Position numbers and translations under genes: made by a program. A stretch of 57,500 bases of DNA from Cryptomeria japonica (lineage: Eukaryota > Streptophyta > Pinopsida > Cupressales > Cupressaceae): contig NC_081413.1 in the NCBI RefSeq assembly GCF_030272615.1, positions 338,718,302-338,775,801 of the forward strand, read 5' to 3'. Below the pieces are notes generated by a model, which did no database searches, was not told the origin of the DNA, and saw only the letters and a list, made by a program, of their open reading frames with translations. Shown piece by piece: positions 11,452-22,483 of this stretch; position 1 is the stretch's first letter, and each line of letters opens with the position of its first letter.

Positions 11452-14400
11452 ATGGCAGACAAACCTATTGACTCTCTCACACCACATAATTACCACACTT
11501 GGAAGGGTCGCATGATGACTCTTCTCCAGTCTCAAGGGTTATGGTCCTGTTTGGATGAGATTCAACCTCAGTTGACACGTCCCTTTGAGGTTATGCAGCA
11601 CAGGAACAATATGGATCAGGCTATGGGATTGATGGCTTTACACATTTTCGACAGTCTCTAGTTTCATCTTGAGGGTTGTCTCACTCCTCGAGCCATTTGG
11701 ACCAAGTTTGAAGGACTTTTTGGTACTGTCAACGAGTTCAGAGCTTTGCAGCTTGAGGCAGAGTTAACTTCCTTGGTACCTAATTCGTTTCCCTCTATTG
11801 AGGACTTTCTGATGAAGTTCAAACAGCAAAGATCTATCTTGTAGGGTTGTGGTAAGACTAAGACTGATACAGAGTGCATTTTCCTGATCCTCTCCAAGCT
11901 TTGGGGTCCATTTCAGATCTTCTCTTCGACCTTCTATTCCACCATGGATGCCTTGGGTGCTCACCATGTCATGCCTTCTTTTGAGGTCTTTTGTGATCGT
12001 CTGACTCGTGAGCAAGCTAAGCTTAAGCAGTTGGATTCACTTTCAGGTTCACAGAACCAAGCATTGGTCGCCCAGTCCTCCAAAGGAAAATAGAAGCAGA
12101 AACCAAAGCCTAAGAAAGATTCAGAGGCTAGTGAGAATCCCTCCAAGCCACCACCTAAGTTTGATTCAAAACCACAATCCAATTCTAAACAGGGCAAATC
12201 TTCAAAGTCTGGTGAGTCTTCCTCCAAGACTAAGAAGAAATCAGGTGATCCTTGCAATTTTTGTGGCAAGGAAGGACATCCCGTTTCCAGGTGTTGGAAA
12301 CGTTTAGAGGCTTTGGAGGAAGCCATGCAGCAGCATAATATTAGTGCACCACAGCCTCCTTCACAGCCCACAGGGAAAGGTCATGCTCTTTCTGCAAGAG
12401 CATTGTCCTCCGCATCCACTTGGATTCTAGATTCTGGTGCCTCTCACCATATGACACACACAGAGGATTTGGTCACTACTCTTGCCCCTACCGGCACTAG
12501 ACATATTGCAGTTGGTGACTCAGCACAACTTTCCGTTCAGGGTTCTGGTACTATTTCATTGGATGGTGGTTGTCTTCAGGATGTGCTTTTGGTTCCTGAC
12601 ATTTCGACAAACCTTCTATCCATTTATCAGATTTGCCACTCTGGCTCTGGTAAGACAGTTGAGTTCTCACCTCATGATGTGGTTATTCGAGATCTTCATG
12701 ATCCTAACTTGGTTGTGGCTACTGGGAGTGTGGATTCTGCATCTCACTTATATAGTTTTGATGGCTTTGAGAGTTCAGACATAGTTGGTTCCTCTCTTAT
12801 AGCACATGCAGATTCAGTGAGCAGGCTTTGGCATGAGCATTTTGGCCATGTCAATTACAGATATCTACAACAGATGAGTACACAGGCACTTGTGATTGGG
12901 CTTCCACAGATTTCTTGTACAGATGGTGTATGTCGTGGTTGTGTTCTTGACAAACATCATCGAGATCCTTTTCCTAAGGGTCGAGCCTCTCGTGCTAGGG
13001 CAGCCCTAGAGTTGGTACACAGTGATCTTATGTCCTTTCTGACTCCTTCCTTTTCAAGGGCCCGTTATGTACTCACTTTTATTGATGACTTCTCCAGATG
13101 TACATAGGTGTACTTTCTTAAGTACAAGTCTGATGTCTTTGACTCATTCAGGATTTTTAAGACATTTGTGGAGAAGCAATTTGGACTTTCTATCATGAGG
13201 ATACGCACAGATAATGGGGGGGAGTATGTAAATCAGGCCTTCAAAGATTTTTGCACTGAGCATGGTTTACAGCATCAGTTTATAGTTCCTTGCACCCCTC
13301 AGCAGAATGGTGTTGCTGAGAGAAAGAATAGAATCTTACGGGAGATGGCAAATTGTATGATACAGTCTCGAGCTATGAGTTCTTCATTTTGGGCTGAGGC
13401 AGTCAATTGTGCCAATTATATTTAGAATCAGATGCCTCATAAGGCATTGCGACATATGACTCCTGAGGAGGCTTGGACTCATGTCAAGCCTGATGTTTCT
13501 ACATTCTGAGTTTTTGGTAGTGAGGCTTGGGCATTTATTCCTGATGCTCAGCGGAACGCCATGGAGAGGAAGAGCTGACCACTCATATTTGTTGGCTACT
13601 GTGAGGATGTTAAGGCATACAGGTTGTTTGATCCTGATTCTAGAGAGGTCTTGTTTCAGCGGGATGTCCAGTTTGATGAGTGCTATCCTCAGATGGATTC
13701 TCCATCATCAGCTTCTCCCTCATTGCCTACTCCTTCCTCTTCATCTCTTGAGGATTACTTATCTCTTGAGGATGATGTAGATGATGATCCACCATCTCCA
13801 CCACCACCAGTTGCTCCGTCTTTGCCGAAGTGGGCCCGTGATACTGTTGATGCAGCTGGTTCTTTGGCAGGTGATCCTTTAGATACTCGTCGTACTCATG
13901 CTCAGACATCTGGATCTAGTCTTTTGAGTCATGCCCTTTCAGATGATCCTCAAAATTTTTTAGAGGTGACAAGACACCTTGAGTGAGATAGGGCCATGGA
14001 TGAGGAGTATTCTTCTTTGATGAAGAATCATACTTGGGATCTTTGTCCTCTTCCTAAGGGAAGAAAGTTGGTTCGGTGCAAGTGGGTGTATCGTACCAAG
14101 TATGCTGCAGATGGTTCTATTGATAAGTATAAGGCTCGTCTTGTTGCGAAGGGGTTTTCTCAGGTAGAGGGTATTGACTACTCTAAGACCTTTGCTCCAG
14201 TCGCCAAGATGAATTCTATCCGCTTGGTACTTTCCCTTGCAGCTTCACAGGGATGGACAGTGTTTCAGATGGATGTAAAGAGTGCTTTCTTGCATGGAGA
14301 CCTACATGGGGAGATCTATATGGAGCAGCCTTAGGGATTTGTGCAGGACACTTCTTTGGTTTGCAGACTTCGTTGTTCATTGTATGGTCTCAAACAAGCC

Positions 14401-15480
14401 CCCAGGGCTTGGTATGAGAAGATGGACTCTTTCCTGCTTTCCTCTCATTTCACGCACTGTCATTCTGATCACACTGTGTATATTCAGCATCAGGAGGGTG
14501 ATCTTTTGATTCTTGTGCTATATGTAGATGATCTCATTCTTACAGGTAGCTCATCCTCCATGATTCAGAGTGTTCAGAGAGCTTTGATGGAGCAGTTTGA
14601 GATGACAGATCTTGGTCTCTTGCACTTCTTTCTGGGTCTCCAGGTTATTCAGTCTTTGGATGGGATTTCCATATTTCAGGAGAAGTATGCTCTTGATATG
14701 CTTCAGCGATTTGGCATGCTTGATTGCAAGTCTACCCTCGCTCCATTTCAGTCAGGTGTTGTTTTGTCTTCCACTTGCTCTACTCCTTCAGTAGACCCCA
14801 CTTTATATAGGCAGTTGGTTGGCAGTTTGTTGTACCTGACACATTCTCGTCCTGATCTTTCCTTTGCGGTTGGCCTTGTCTCTCGGTTCTCCCATGATCC
14901 TCATGAGAGCCATTGGCAAGAAGCCAAATGTATTTTGAGGTACATTCGGGGCACAACACATTATGGCATTCACTACACTTCAGGATCCCATCACATCATT
15001 GGCTTCGCTGACTCCGATTGGGTTGGTGATGTCAATGATCGGAAGTCTACTTCTGGCTTTGTTTTTTGCCTTGGTTCTGGTCCTATTACATGGTCTTGCA
15101 AGAAGCAGTCTGCTATTTCTTTATCATCTACAAAGGCTGAGTACCATGCAGCAGTGTTAGCCAATCAGGAGGTTTTATGGCTTCGGCAGTCGATGACAGA
15201 GTTTGGGTTTCCTCCAGATTGTCCCACTACTCTTTGGTGCGACAATCAGAGTGCCATTCATATTTCTTGCAATCCAGTGGAACATCAGCGGACAAAGCAC
15301 ATTGAAATCCACATGCACTTCATCAGGCAGTTGATTCAAGATGGTTCTCTCATCTTGGAGTACATACCTACAAAGGAGCAGGTTGCAGACATCTTCACTA
15401 AACCTTTGGCATCTCCGCGCTATCTTCAGTTGCGCTCCATGCTTGGGGTGAAAGAAGTTGTCCTTGGGGGGTCTCAGTGA
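11452..15480 (+). pseudogene. Copia-B gag-pol polyprotein, nonsense-only decay
   Basis: One reading frame runs from the ATG at 11452 to the TGA at 15480, about 1342 codons, with no frameshift. In order it shows the gag N-terminus and a CCHC zinc knuckle, CNFCGKEGHPVSRC (12253-12294). Then come a DSG aspartic protease (12430), the integrase zinc region and D-D-E core (12820-13330), the reverse transcriptase with YVDD (14521-14532), and RNase H to the end. Nine in-frame stops break it: TAG at 11659, 11842, 12091, 13105, 13423 and 14332, and TGA at 13507, 13576 and 13984. The start is supported by an N-terminus typical of Copia gag (MADKPIDSLTPHNYHTWKG). Confidence 0.93.
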
Positions 15481-15690
15481 GGCCTTCCTTCCTTCATGTT
15501 TTTCTTTTCAGCATGATTCTTTATCTCTTTTTGGAGAGGAGTTTTTTCCCACTGGGTTTTCTCCTTTACTCCGCTTTATAGAGATTTTCTTGTATTCGGG
15601 TACCTAATCAGGCCTTGTTACCGGGACCCTCTTTTACATTGTAGTTCCTTTGCTTTCTTCTGCATTGTTTGTAGCTGCATTGTAGCTCAT

Positions 15691-15702
15691 CTTAAGGGGG
15701 GG
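15691..15702 (+). promoter_or_regulatory. polypurine tract of Copia-B
   Basis: CTTAAGGGGGGG ends exactly where the 3' LTR begins with TGTTAG. The same AAGGGGGGG/TGTTAG junction occurs in Copia-C. Confidence 0.88.
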
Positions 15703-16019
15703 TGTTAGAGTAAAGTAATTAATTAACTTTACTCTCCTCTTAAGATTTCCCTTTATGCACATATTAGTCATTTAATAATTAATATTTAATTATTAAATGC
15801 ACACACCTTAGGGTTAGGTTTTCCTTTTGGTGTTGATCTCCTTTATAAGGATTGATCTCTTGTATTATTCATTCTCTTGATTCATTTTTCTCTGATAATA
15901 AATCTTTTCTCTTTGTCAAAGCCAAAACCCTTGTATTCGTTCTCTCTCTTTCTCTGTGACAGGTTTCTTGCATGTAGGTTTCTTTCGGTTCTGTGGATTT
16001 GTATTTCTCAAATCCTATA
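15703..16019 (+). repeat. 3' LTR of Copia-B
   Basis: 317 bp, same length as the left LTR plus a 3-base insertion. It ends CCTATA where the left ends CTTACA, so the terminal CA has become TA. The perfect CAAAA target duplication follows. Confidence 0.9.
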
Positions 16020-16108
16020 CAAAAGACCAGCAAAAAAAACCAGCAGCAGAGAAAAGGATAGCAAGAGGCCAGCAAGAAATTGACCCCAAGCCCAGCATTA
16101 CAAGAAAA

Positions 16109-16898
16109 TTAAAAAATCTTCATGGTTTCCTCAGCATTTTGTACCAAGAGCATCATCACCTTGGCCGCTTCCCTTAGGTCATTGTTTTCTTGTCCAATCT
16201 GACTCTCTTTCATTTTGGTGTCCTTCTCAGCAGTAGTCTGCCTAGTTCTGCACCTAGGGTCCTGGTGGGTAGGGCTGGAAGTTGGAGCATCTTCTATAAT
16301 TACTAGGTTCTTCTCCTGATTTTTCTTTTCCAAATGATCCACCAGCGCATTCATATTCTGGGAAGAAACTTTAAGGACCTGGAGGCTGTGGTTCATAAGG
16401 CTTTTCAATGCCTTCTCATTACGAGCAATCTGGGTGTTGATGTTGTCTTTGTCCTCCTCCACCTGCTCTTTCATAGTTCTAATAACATCCTCCAAATGTT
16501 TTAGGTCCCCTTTTATTAGATCTTTCTCTAGCCAGTCTTCCATCTCCATTTCCTCCTCCGCTTCGCTGTTTTCCGTATCCTCATTCTATTTCCCAGAGTC
16601 AGACATCTTAATCAGCTTATTGATCTTATCTTCTAGCTCCCTTTGCTTACCCTGCATACTGGTGATGTTTTCAACAACCCATTTCTGGAAATTGAAGAAT
16701 TCAAGAGTGCAATTGCGGGCGGTGTCCAAGATGGTATCCACAAAGTCCTTGCTCTATTTAGTCTCCTTGGCATTAGGGTTGTCATACCCCTTAGGGTTCA
16801 GAGCCTCATTCTCGCTTTCCAAACCCTTAGGGTTAGAGTGAGGGTTCTTAGAATTACCCCCTTCCTCCCCTTCACCATAGTTCTCATCCTTGTTTGGA
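16109..16898 (-). pseudogene. acidic coiled-coil protein fragment in the LINE-like insert
   Basis: The minus strand from the insert's 5' edge to 16109 is one frame of about 263 codons with two internal TAG stops, near 16752 and 16587. The translation is rich in Glu, Lys, Asp and Asn. It has an N-terminal low-complexity part (repeated NPKG-type words) and then a long heptad-like coiled coil (about 16200-16560). It ends at TAA before an untranslated trailer. I do not recognise the family. It could be a piece of a LINE-encoded protein or a retrocopy of a host mRNA. The first codons are fused in frame to Copia RNase H by chance. Confidence 0.55.
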
Positions 16899-18230
16899 GG
16901 ATTCTTTGAAATGTTAATAGCACTTGTATTATCACAAAATATAGTTACTGGCCCGATAACTGTCTCGTTCATTCCTTCCAACAGTTGTTTGATCCATGAT
17001 ATATTGGTACAATTCAATGTTGTAGTGACATATTCAGCTTCAGCTGTTGACTGTGAAATGCATCCTTATTTCTTGCTAAGCCAACTTACTAGTCTTTCTC
17101 CCAAAAAGAAAGCTCCACCGCTTGTGCTTTTCCTGCCATCAATATTTCCCGCCCAATCAGTATCAGTATAGACTTTTAAGTCAAAATCATTCCTCTTTTC
17201 ATATAGTAGACCATAATCTTCAGTGCCTCTCAAATATCTGAAAATTCTCTTGACTGCTGTCATATGAGTTTCTTTGGGATCTATAGAAAATCTTGCAGCT
17301 ATACCTACTACATGTGCTATATTAGGCCTGCTGTGAACTACATATTGCAACTTTCCAATCATAGATTGGTAAAGTGTCTCATCAACAGATGCAGATTCAT
17401 CATTATTTGATAGTTTACAATTAGTAGTCATAGGAGTACTTACAGCTTTAGAATCCTCCATTCCAAATTTCTTCAAGATTTCCTTTATATACTTGGATTG
17501 AGTAATAAAAATCCCATTTTTCATTTGCAGTATTTGTAAACCTATAAAATACTTTATCTCACCGATTAATGACATCTCAAATTCTTTGCACATTTCATTT
17601 CCAAAGTTCTTACATAAAGAATCATTTCCACAAAAAATAATATCATCAACAAATATGGCTGACATCAGTATTCCATTCTCATCATTCTTCATATACATGT
17701 TGTTGTTCTCACTAGTCCTTATAAATCCAATCTTTAATAATTAAGAGTGCAACCTTTCATACCATGCTCTAGGTGCTTGCTTTAGACCATATAAAGCTTT
17801 GTTCAGCTTACATACCTGATCTCTATTATTCTCTTCAATAAATCCTTCAGGCTATTCAATATAGACTTCTTCTTCTAGTATACCATTCAAAAATGCAGAT
17901 TTAACATCCATTTGATATACCTTGAAATTTTTGTAAGCAGCATATGCCAACAACGTTCTTACTCCTTCAAGTCTTGCTATAGGTGCAAAAGTTTCTCCAT
18001 AGTCTATTCCTTCTTCTTGAGCATAACCTTTGCAAACTAGCCTTGTTTTATTCTGAATGACCTCACCTTTTTCATTTAGCTTATTCCTGAAAATCCACTT
18101 TGTACCGATTACATTTTTCTCTTTTGGTCTTGGGACCAATGTCCATGTTTCATTTTTCTTGATTTGATCAATCTCTTCTGTCATAGCATTTACCCAATTT
18201 TCATTGCTTAATTCCTCTTTTACTATCCTC
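16899..18230 (-). pseudogene. Copia-A1 reverse transcriptase and RNase H
   Basis: The minus-strand translation shows Copia reverse transcriptase ([10 protein letters not shown] near 17900, catalytic FVDD at 17642-17653). RNase H starts near 17200 with the DTDWAGN and RKSTSGG motifs and reads to the insert at 16898. The active-site word is FVDD, not the usual YVDD, as in Copia-A2. Stops occur near 17850 (glutamine position in A2), 17740 and 17067. An extra T near 18276-18279, compared with A2, shifts the frame between integrase and reverse transcriptase. The protein is inactive. Confidence 0.9.
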
Positions 18231-19937
18231 GGTTCAATTTCAGATATTAGACATGTGTTGTGTCTCAGTTTGTTCCTTTGTCATCACTGGAGCATCCTTA
18301 TCTCCTATAATCTGACTTGATGCATAATTTCTTCTGACATATTTTGCTAATATAGGCTTGGTAGGCTCTGGATGATCTTCTTCATCACTTGGTAACTGAG
18401 TAATTTCTTCATTGGCTTTCTCGGTAAAACTTGTCGATTGTACATATACAAACTCTTCATAATCTTCTGGTTCTTTGGAGTTTCCTTCATCATTCCTTTC
18501 TACAAATTCATCAATTTTCACATTTGCACTTTCCACAATTTTGTTAGATGATTTGATAAGACATTTAAATGCTTTACTACTAGAGGAATAACCAAGAAAT
18601 GTTCCTTCCTCACTTTTCTGATCAAATTTTCCATTTCTATCATCTTTGTGAACATTACATCTACTTCCAAATATTTTAAAATAACTTACATTTGGTTTCT
18701 TGTCATACTAGATTTCATAAGGTGTCTCCATAGTTCCTTTCTTCAGTTGTACTCGGTTCAAGGTGTAAATTACAGTGCTTATTGCTTCTCTCCAAAATAT
18801 TTGAGGTACTCTCTTTTCTATCATCAAAGTTCTGGCACAATCTACAATTGATTTGTTCCTTCTTTCAGCTATTCTATTTTGTTGTGGTGTCCTTGGTGCT
18901 AACACTTGTCTCTTTATACCATGATCATTGCAAAATAAGTTAAATTCATCAAAAATGAATTCTCCTCCTCTATCAAATCTAAGACATTTCAACTGTCTTC
19001 CTATTTATTTTTCAACTCTTTCCTTGTACCATTTGAACATTTGAAAAGCTTTTGATTTCTCTTTTAGAAACATAACTGACATCATCCTTGAGTAATCATC
19101 CACAAATAATATGAAGTATTTATCACCATAATAACTTTGAACTTTCATAGGACCACAAAGATCAGTGTGTTCAAGATCTAAAATTCCTTTAGAAGTGTAA
19201 GACTTACTTGTAAAGCTTGATTTTGTCATCTTACCCATCTGGCATCCTGAGCATATTGTATTCTCAGGTTTTTCCAAGCTCAGTAGACCTCTTACATGAT
19301 GCTTCTTACTTATTTTGATCAGATTATCAAAATTTACATGACAAAACCTTTTATGCCATAACCAGGTATCTTCTATTTTTGCATACAGACAATTGTTCCT
19401 AGTTGAGTCAAGGTGAAATGTATTACCTCTTGTTTGAGTCCCGGTAGCGGCCAACTTTCAATGTTTGTCATGAACTTTGACAATTCCTTTCTGAAATTCT
19501 ATTCGGTATCCTGTATTATTTAGCTGTGCTACACTCAACAAATTGTATTTCAGACCTTCAACCCAATATACATCGTCACATTTAGCATTGTCAAGAAGTG
19601 TGATTGTACCTTTACCTTTCAGAGGACATGGTGCATCATTACCAAATCTTACATAACCTCCATCATAATCTTCTAATTTAACAAACTTGTGTTTATCACC
19701 TGTCATGTGATGTGAGCATCCACTCTCTATGATCCAAGAATCATTTTTATTTATGTGTGATATTAAGGCTTTTTCTTCATACCTTTCTTCATCTGATCCA
19801 TCTTGGATAGCCACATATACAACTTCCTCTGTCTCAGTCTCATCAGATTTATCATCATTGGATTCCTCATCAGCTACTAGGCATCTCTTTCTTTCTCTCC
19901 TTCTAAAGTCTCGATGTCTTCTGTATTGGTTGTCTTT
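18231..19937 (-). pseudogene. Copia-A1 protease and integrase
   Basis: In the gag frame. The protease motif reads ESG (19721-19729) where Copia-A2 has DSG, so the catalytic aspartate is lost. The integrase shows the HHCC zinc region (19230-19375), the first aspartate in HTDLCGP (about 19165), the second in RFDRGGEF (about 18975) and the glutamate in PQQNRIAERRN (about 18875). A stop interrupts near 19003, where A2 has glutamate, and another near 18708, where A2 has tryptophan. An acidic linker follows, rich in Glu/Asp. Confidence 0.88.
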
Positions 19938-20873
19938 CTATCTATCATCTTGGTAATCTTTCTTTTCATCATCTTTGTCAGGATAGTTAGAAGCCATATG
20001 TCCAATTTTATCACAGTTAAAACATTTTAAAGGTAACTTCCCTTTATACTTACCTTTGCCTCTATGTAACCTTCTGTCCAATAATGCTTCAAACTCTTCT
20101 TGCTTTCTGATTTCCTCATATAGTTTGTGTACTTCTTCCATTTTTTTGCGAAATCTCTCACTTACTCCACTGTGATTTCCTTCAGCATACTTAGACATTC
20201 TATCATTGTAATCTTCAAATTCACTGAGATGAAAAGAATTGAATGTAGATTCAACTTTGTTTACCGAAGACCCACTATTATCAAAATTACTTAACTCAAA
20301 AGCATGTAGCTTACCTATAGTAGCATCCAAGGAGACTAGAATGTTTGGTACAAACCTCAATTCATTTATTGCAGAGACTCTAATGGCATAAGCAGGTAGA
20401 AGTGTTCTCAGCAACTTACTTGTTACATCCTTTTCTTCAATAGTTCCTCTTGCTCCTTTGATTTGATTGACAGTTTCCTTTAACCTTGTACTGTATTGGA
20501 TTATGTTCTCACCTTCATTCATTCTCATGGATTCAAGTTGTCCTCTTAGACTGTCTTCTTTGCCTCATTGAACATGTTCATCTCCACCATACACAGATGT
20601 GAGATTATTCCACATTGCTTTGGCATCATTACAACCTTCTAGATCATTAAACTTTGAGTTGGTCAAAGCTGATGTTATCTCTATCATTGCTTGAATGTGT
20701 TTTTGCTTTGCCTTTATTTCTTCCATTGTCATAGGGTAGGTACTAGGTGCATTGTAATCATTCTCCAGATAATATGTTGCATATTCTCCAATTCCTGATA
20801 AGTGCAGCTTCATCCTTTTCTGTCGTGTGGTGAAACTTGATTTGTTCAGCTTTGGTGCATCCCTTTTATACAT
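19938..20873 (-). pseudogene. Copia-A1 gag
   Basis: The start is taken at MYKRDAPKL (20873) because that Met is shared with Copia-A2. An upstream in-frame Met at 20891 is not. The capsid part (WQKRMKLHL-type start, YGGDEHVQ block) is broken by a TGA near 20562. A lysine-rich stretch and a single zinc knuckle follow. The knuckle reads CFNCDKIGHMASNY (19983-20024): the fourth ligand is Tyr, not Cys, exactly as in A2. A TAG at 19938 closes the frame before protease. Confidence 0.88.
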
Positions 20874-20921
20874 CTTCAGATCTTGCCTCAAGTACCTTTA
20901 AACTTTTCTTCTAGACTCCAA

Positions 20922-20933
20922 GCTCTGATACCA
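20922..20933 (-). promoter_or_regulatory. primer binding site of Copia-A1
   Basis: On the minus strand this is TGGTATCAGAGC, two bases after the 5' LTR end (..TAACA/AT/TGGTATC). It matches the initiator tRNA-Met end. Confidence 0.9.
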
Positions 20934-20935
20934 AT

Positions 20936-22483
20936 TGTTAGTTAGATGAGAGGGGGGGTGAATTAGATAACCTCAATAATAATTACTCTAAACAGATTCA
21001 AGCTCGATAGCATTTACTTAATATGCAACTTATGACTGTAAATCATTCAAACTCATAAACAGATAAACATGAAACATTAAATCACATTTCACACTAGATT
21101 TAACTTGGAAACCCTAATAGAGAAAAACCACTGTGGGATTTCGGACCCACAAGAAAATATACTCTTCTAGAGTATGCTCGGTTAAAAGAAAATCCTGTTA
21201 AAGATTACATACACATTGATAAATGTGACCCAGACAAGGGATTTCCCTTAGATCTGTTAGAATCTTCACTTTGTTAGAAGTGACCTTGTCAAAGGATTTC
21301 AAACACTCATTCTGAATGTTACCTTCCAAGAGGATTTACCAATAAGATTGTTAAGTCCACTCGGTTAAGAGATTTCCTATCACTTACAAACATAAATAAT
21401 AGTAATAAAATGTATCTGCAACTTCACATCTAAAATGTTAAAGCAAATTCTATGTTCTCAATATGCTCAAGATAATCTTGTCATAAGACTTATCTTTCTT
21501 CTTGCTAGGCTTCTCAATCTGTTCTTCAATTAGATCTTCAATCTTCTATACTCGGTAATCACCTCTGTAGCATCATTGTGCTTCAGTTTGCCCGCATTCT
21601 TTTTTCAACAATATTACTTTATTTATAAGTAATTTCCAACCACTTAATCTCCTTAATCACATTTCCCATGATTAACTTAGCCATCAGATCTTCAAACTTG
21701 ACTAGGTTCATTGTATCCTTCGATCTGAAAAATGTTTTATCTTGCCTTGAAACTTGTATACCTTTCTTGGTACTTGTGCTTGGTTAGGACCGTTCAATCT
21801 GTGCTGTAGATCTTACTCTTGAATTTTAATTGTTGTTGATCCTTAACAAACTTCTTGCACAACATTCCTATCTTCAATAAACCTCCAGCTCATTGGCATC
21901 CTTCATTAAATAATGTATACACTTTATTTAATGCATTCTATTACTGCTCGGTTGATACTCGGTTAATACTGAACTTTACTCGGTAGACATTCTCTTCTTG
22001 GTGACTTTTTCATTCATTAACTGACATCGGTAACCTTGGAGTTTACCGACTAGCTCCTTGCTCGGTAAAATAGAATAGTGTCAAACCTTTACTCATTCTA
22101 TTACATGAAATGTTTTCCCCTTCTAGTTTAGTCTTTGAATACATATATATAGGATATCAAAACAATCAAAACATCATAATCTCATCACTGTCAAACTCGG
22201 TAATAGTTGCCCATTGAATAACTTATTACTCCCCTTCATTTTCACATTCTTTTTGTGTCACTTACCGACATCTTTATACTCATCAAAACATACTTTTGAA
22301 GATATGGCAACATCATACTGAATCAGAAAATTAATTGCTTGACATCAATGACAAAATAATAATATTAAGATAGTAATAATCCTTTATCAATTAAATCATT
22401 CATCTCCAACAACCTTCTCAATATCATCAACCATCAAACTTATTGTAATGCAAACAATCTCCCAACTTATTGTAATGCCAACA
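20936..22483 (-). repeat. 5' LTR of Copia-A1
   Basis: 1548 bp. It matches 7914-9437. A minus-strand TATA signal (TATAAATAA) lies near 21628. The outer end is longer than in the other copy: the last 27 bp repeat the LTR terminus with a 7-base piece of polypurine tract between the two copies (see findings). Confidence 0.92.

Larger units (their letters stand above)
10074..16019 (+). mobile_element. Copia-B: LTR retrotransposon with short LTRs
   Basis: Complete Copia element, 5946 bp. LTRs are 314 and 317 bp, with a tRNA-Met primer site, a gag-pol frame and a polypurine tract. The TSD CAAAA is perfect at 10069-10073 and 16020-16024. It inserted into the trailer of the LINE-like insert. The LTRs differ by five substitutions and one 3-base indel, so it is younger than Copia-A1. 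It cannot be coding-competent because of nine in-frame stops. Confidence 0.93.
9982..16898 (-). mobile_element. LINE-like or retrocopied insert in the Copia-A1 RNase H gene
   Basis: The insert is bounded by perfect 17-bp direct repeats, GGATTCTTTGAAATGTT, at 9965-9981 and 16899-16915. Both copies are Copia RNase H sequence. Long target duplications are typical of target-primed reverse transcription, not of LTR elements, which make 5 bp. Read on the minus strand it carries a 5'-truncated coding frame, then a T- and G-rich trailer, and ends TTAATCAAAAA beside the target duplication, like a LINE tail. Without Copia-B it is about 0.97 kb. No reverse transcriptase is present, so it could equally be a processed mRNA copy. 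Confidence 0.6.
7914..22483 (-). mobile_element. Copia-A1: LTR retrotransposon, minus strand, with nested insertions
   Basis: This is a complete Ty1/Copia element with two LTRs of about 1.5 kb, primer site, gag, protease, integrase, reverse transcriptase, RNase H and polypurine tract in Copia order. Outer ends are TG..CA. The flanking 5-mers are AGATT (7909-7913) and AGATC (22484-22488), a target duplication with one change. Its RNase H region is interrupted by a LINE-like insert (9982-16898), which holds Copia-B. The element inserted into the 3' part of the Gypsy element that carries the PMD gene. It belongs to the same family as Copia-A2. Confidence 0.92.
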
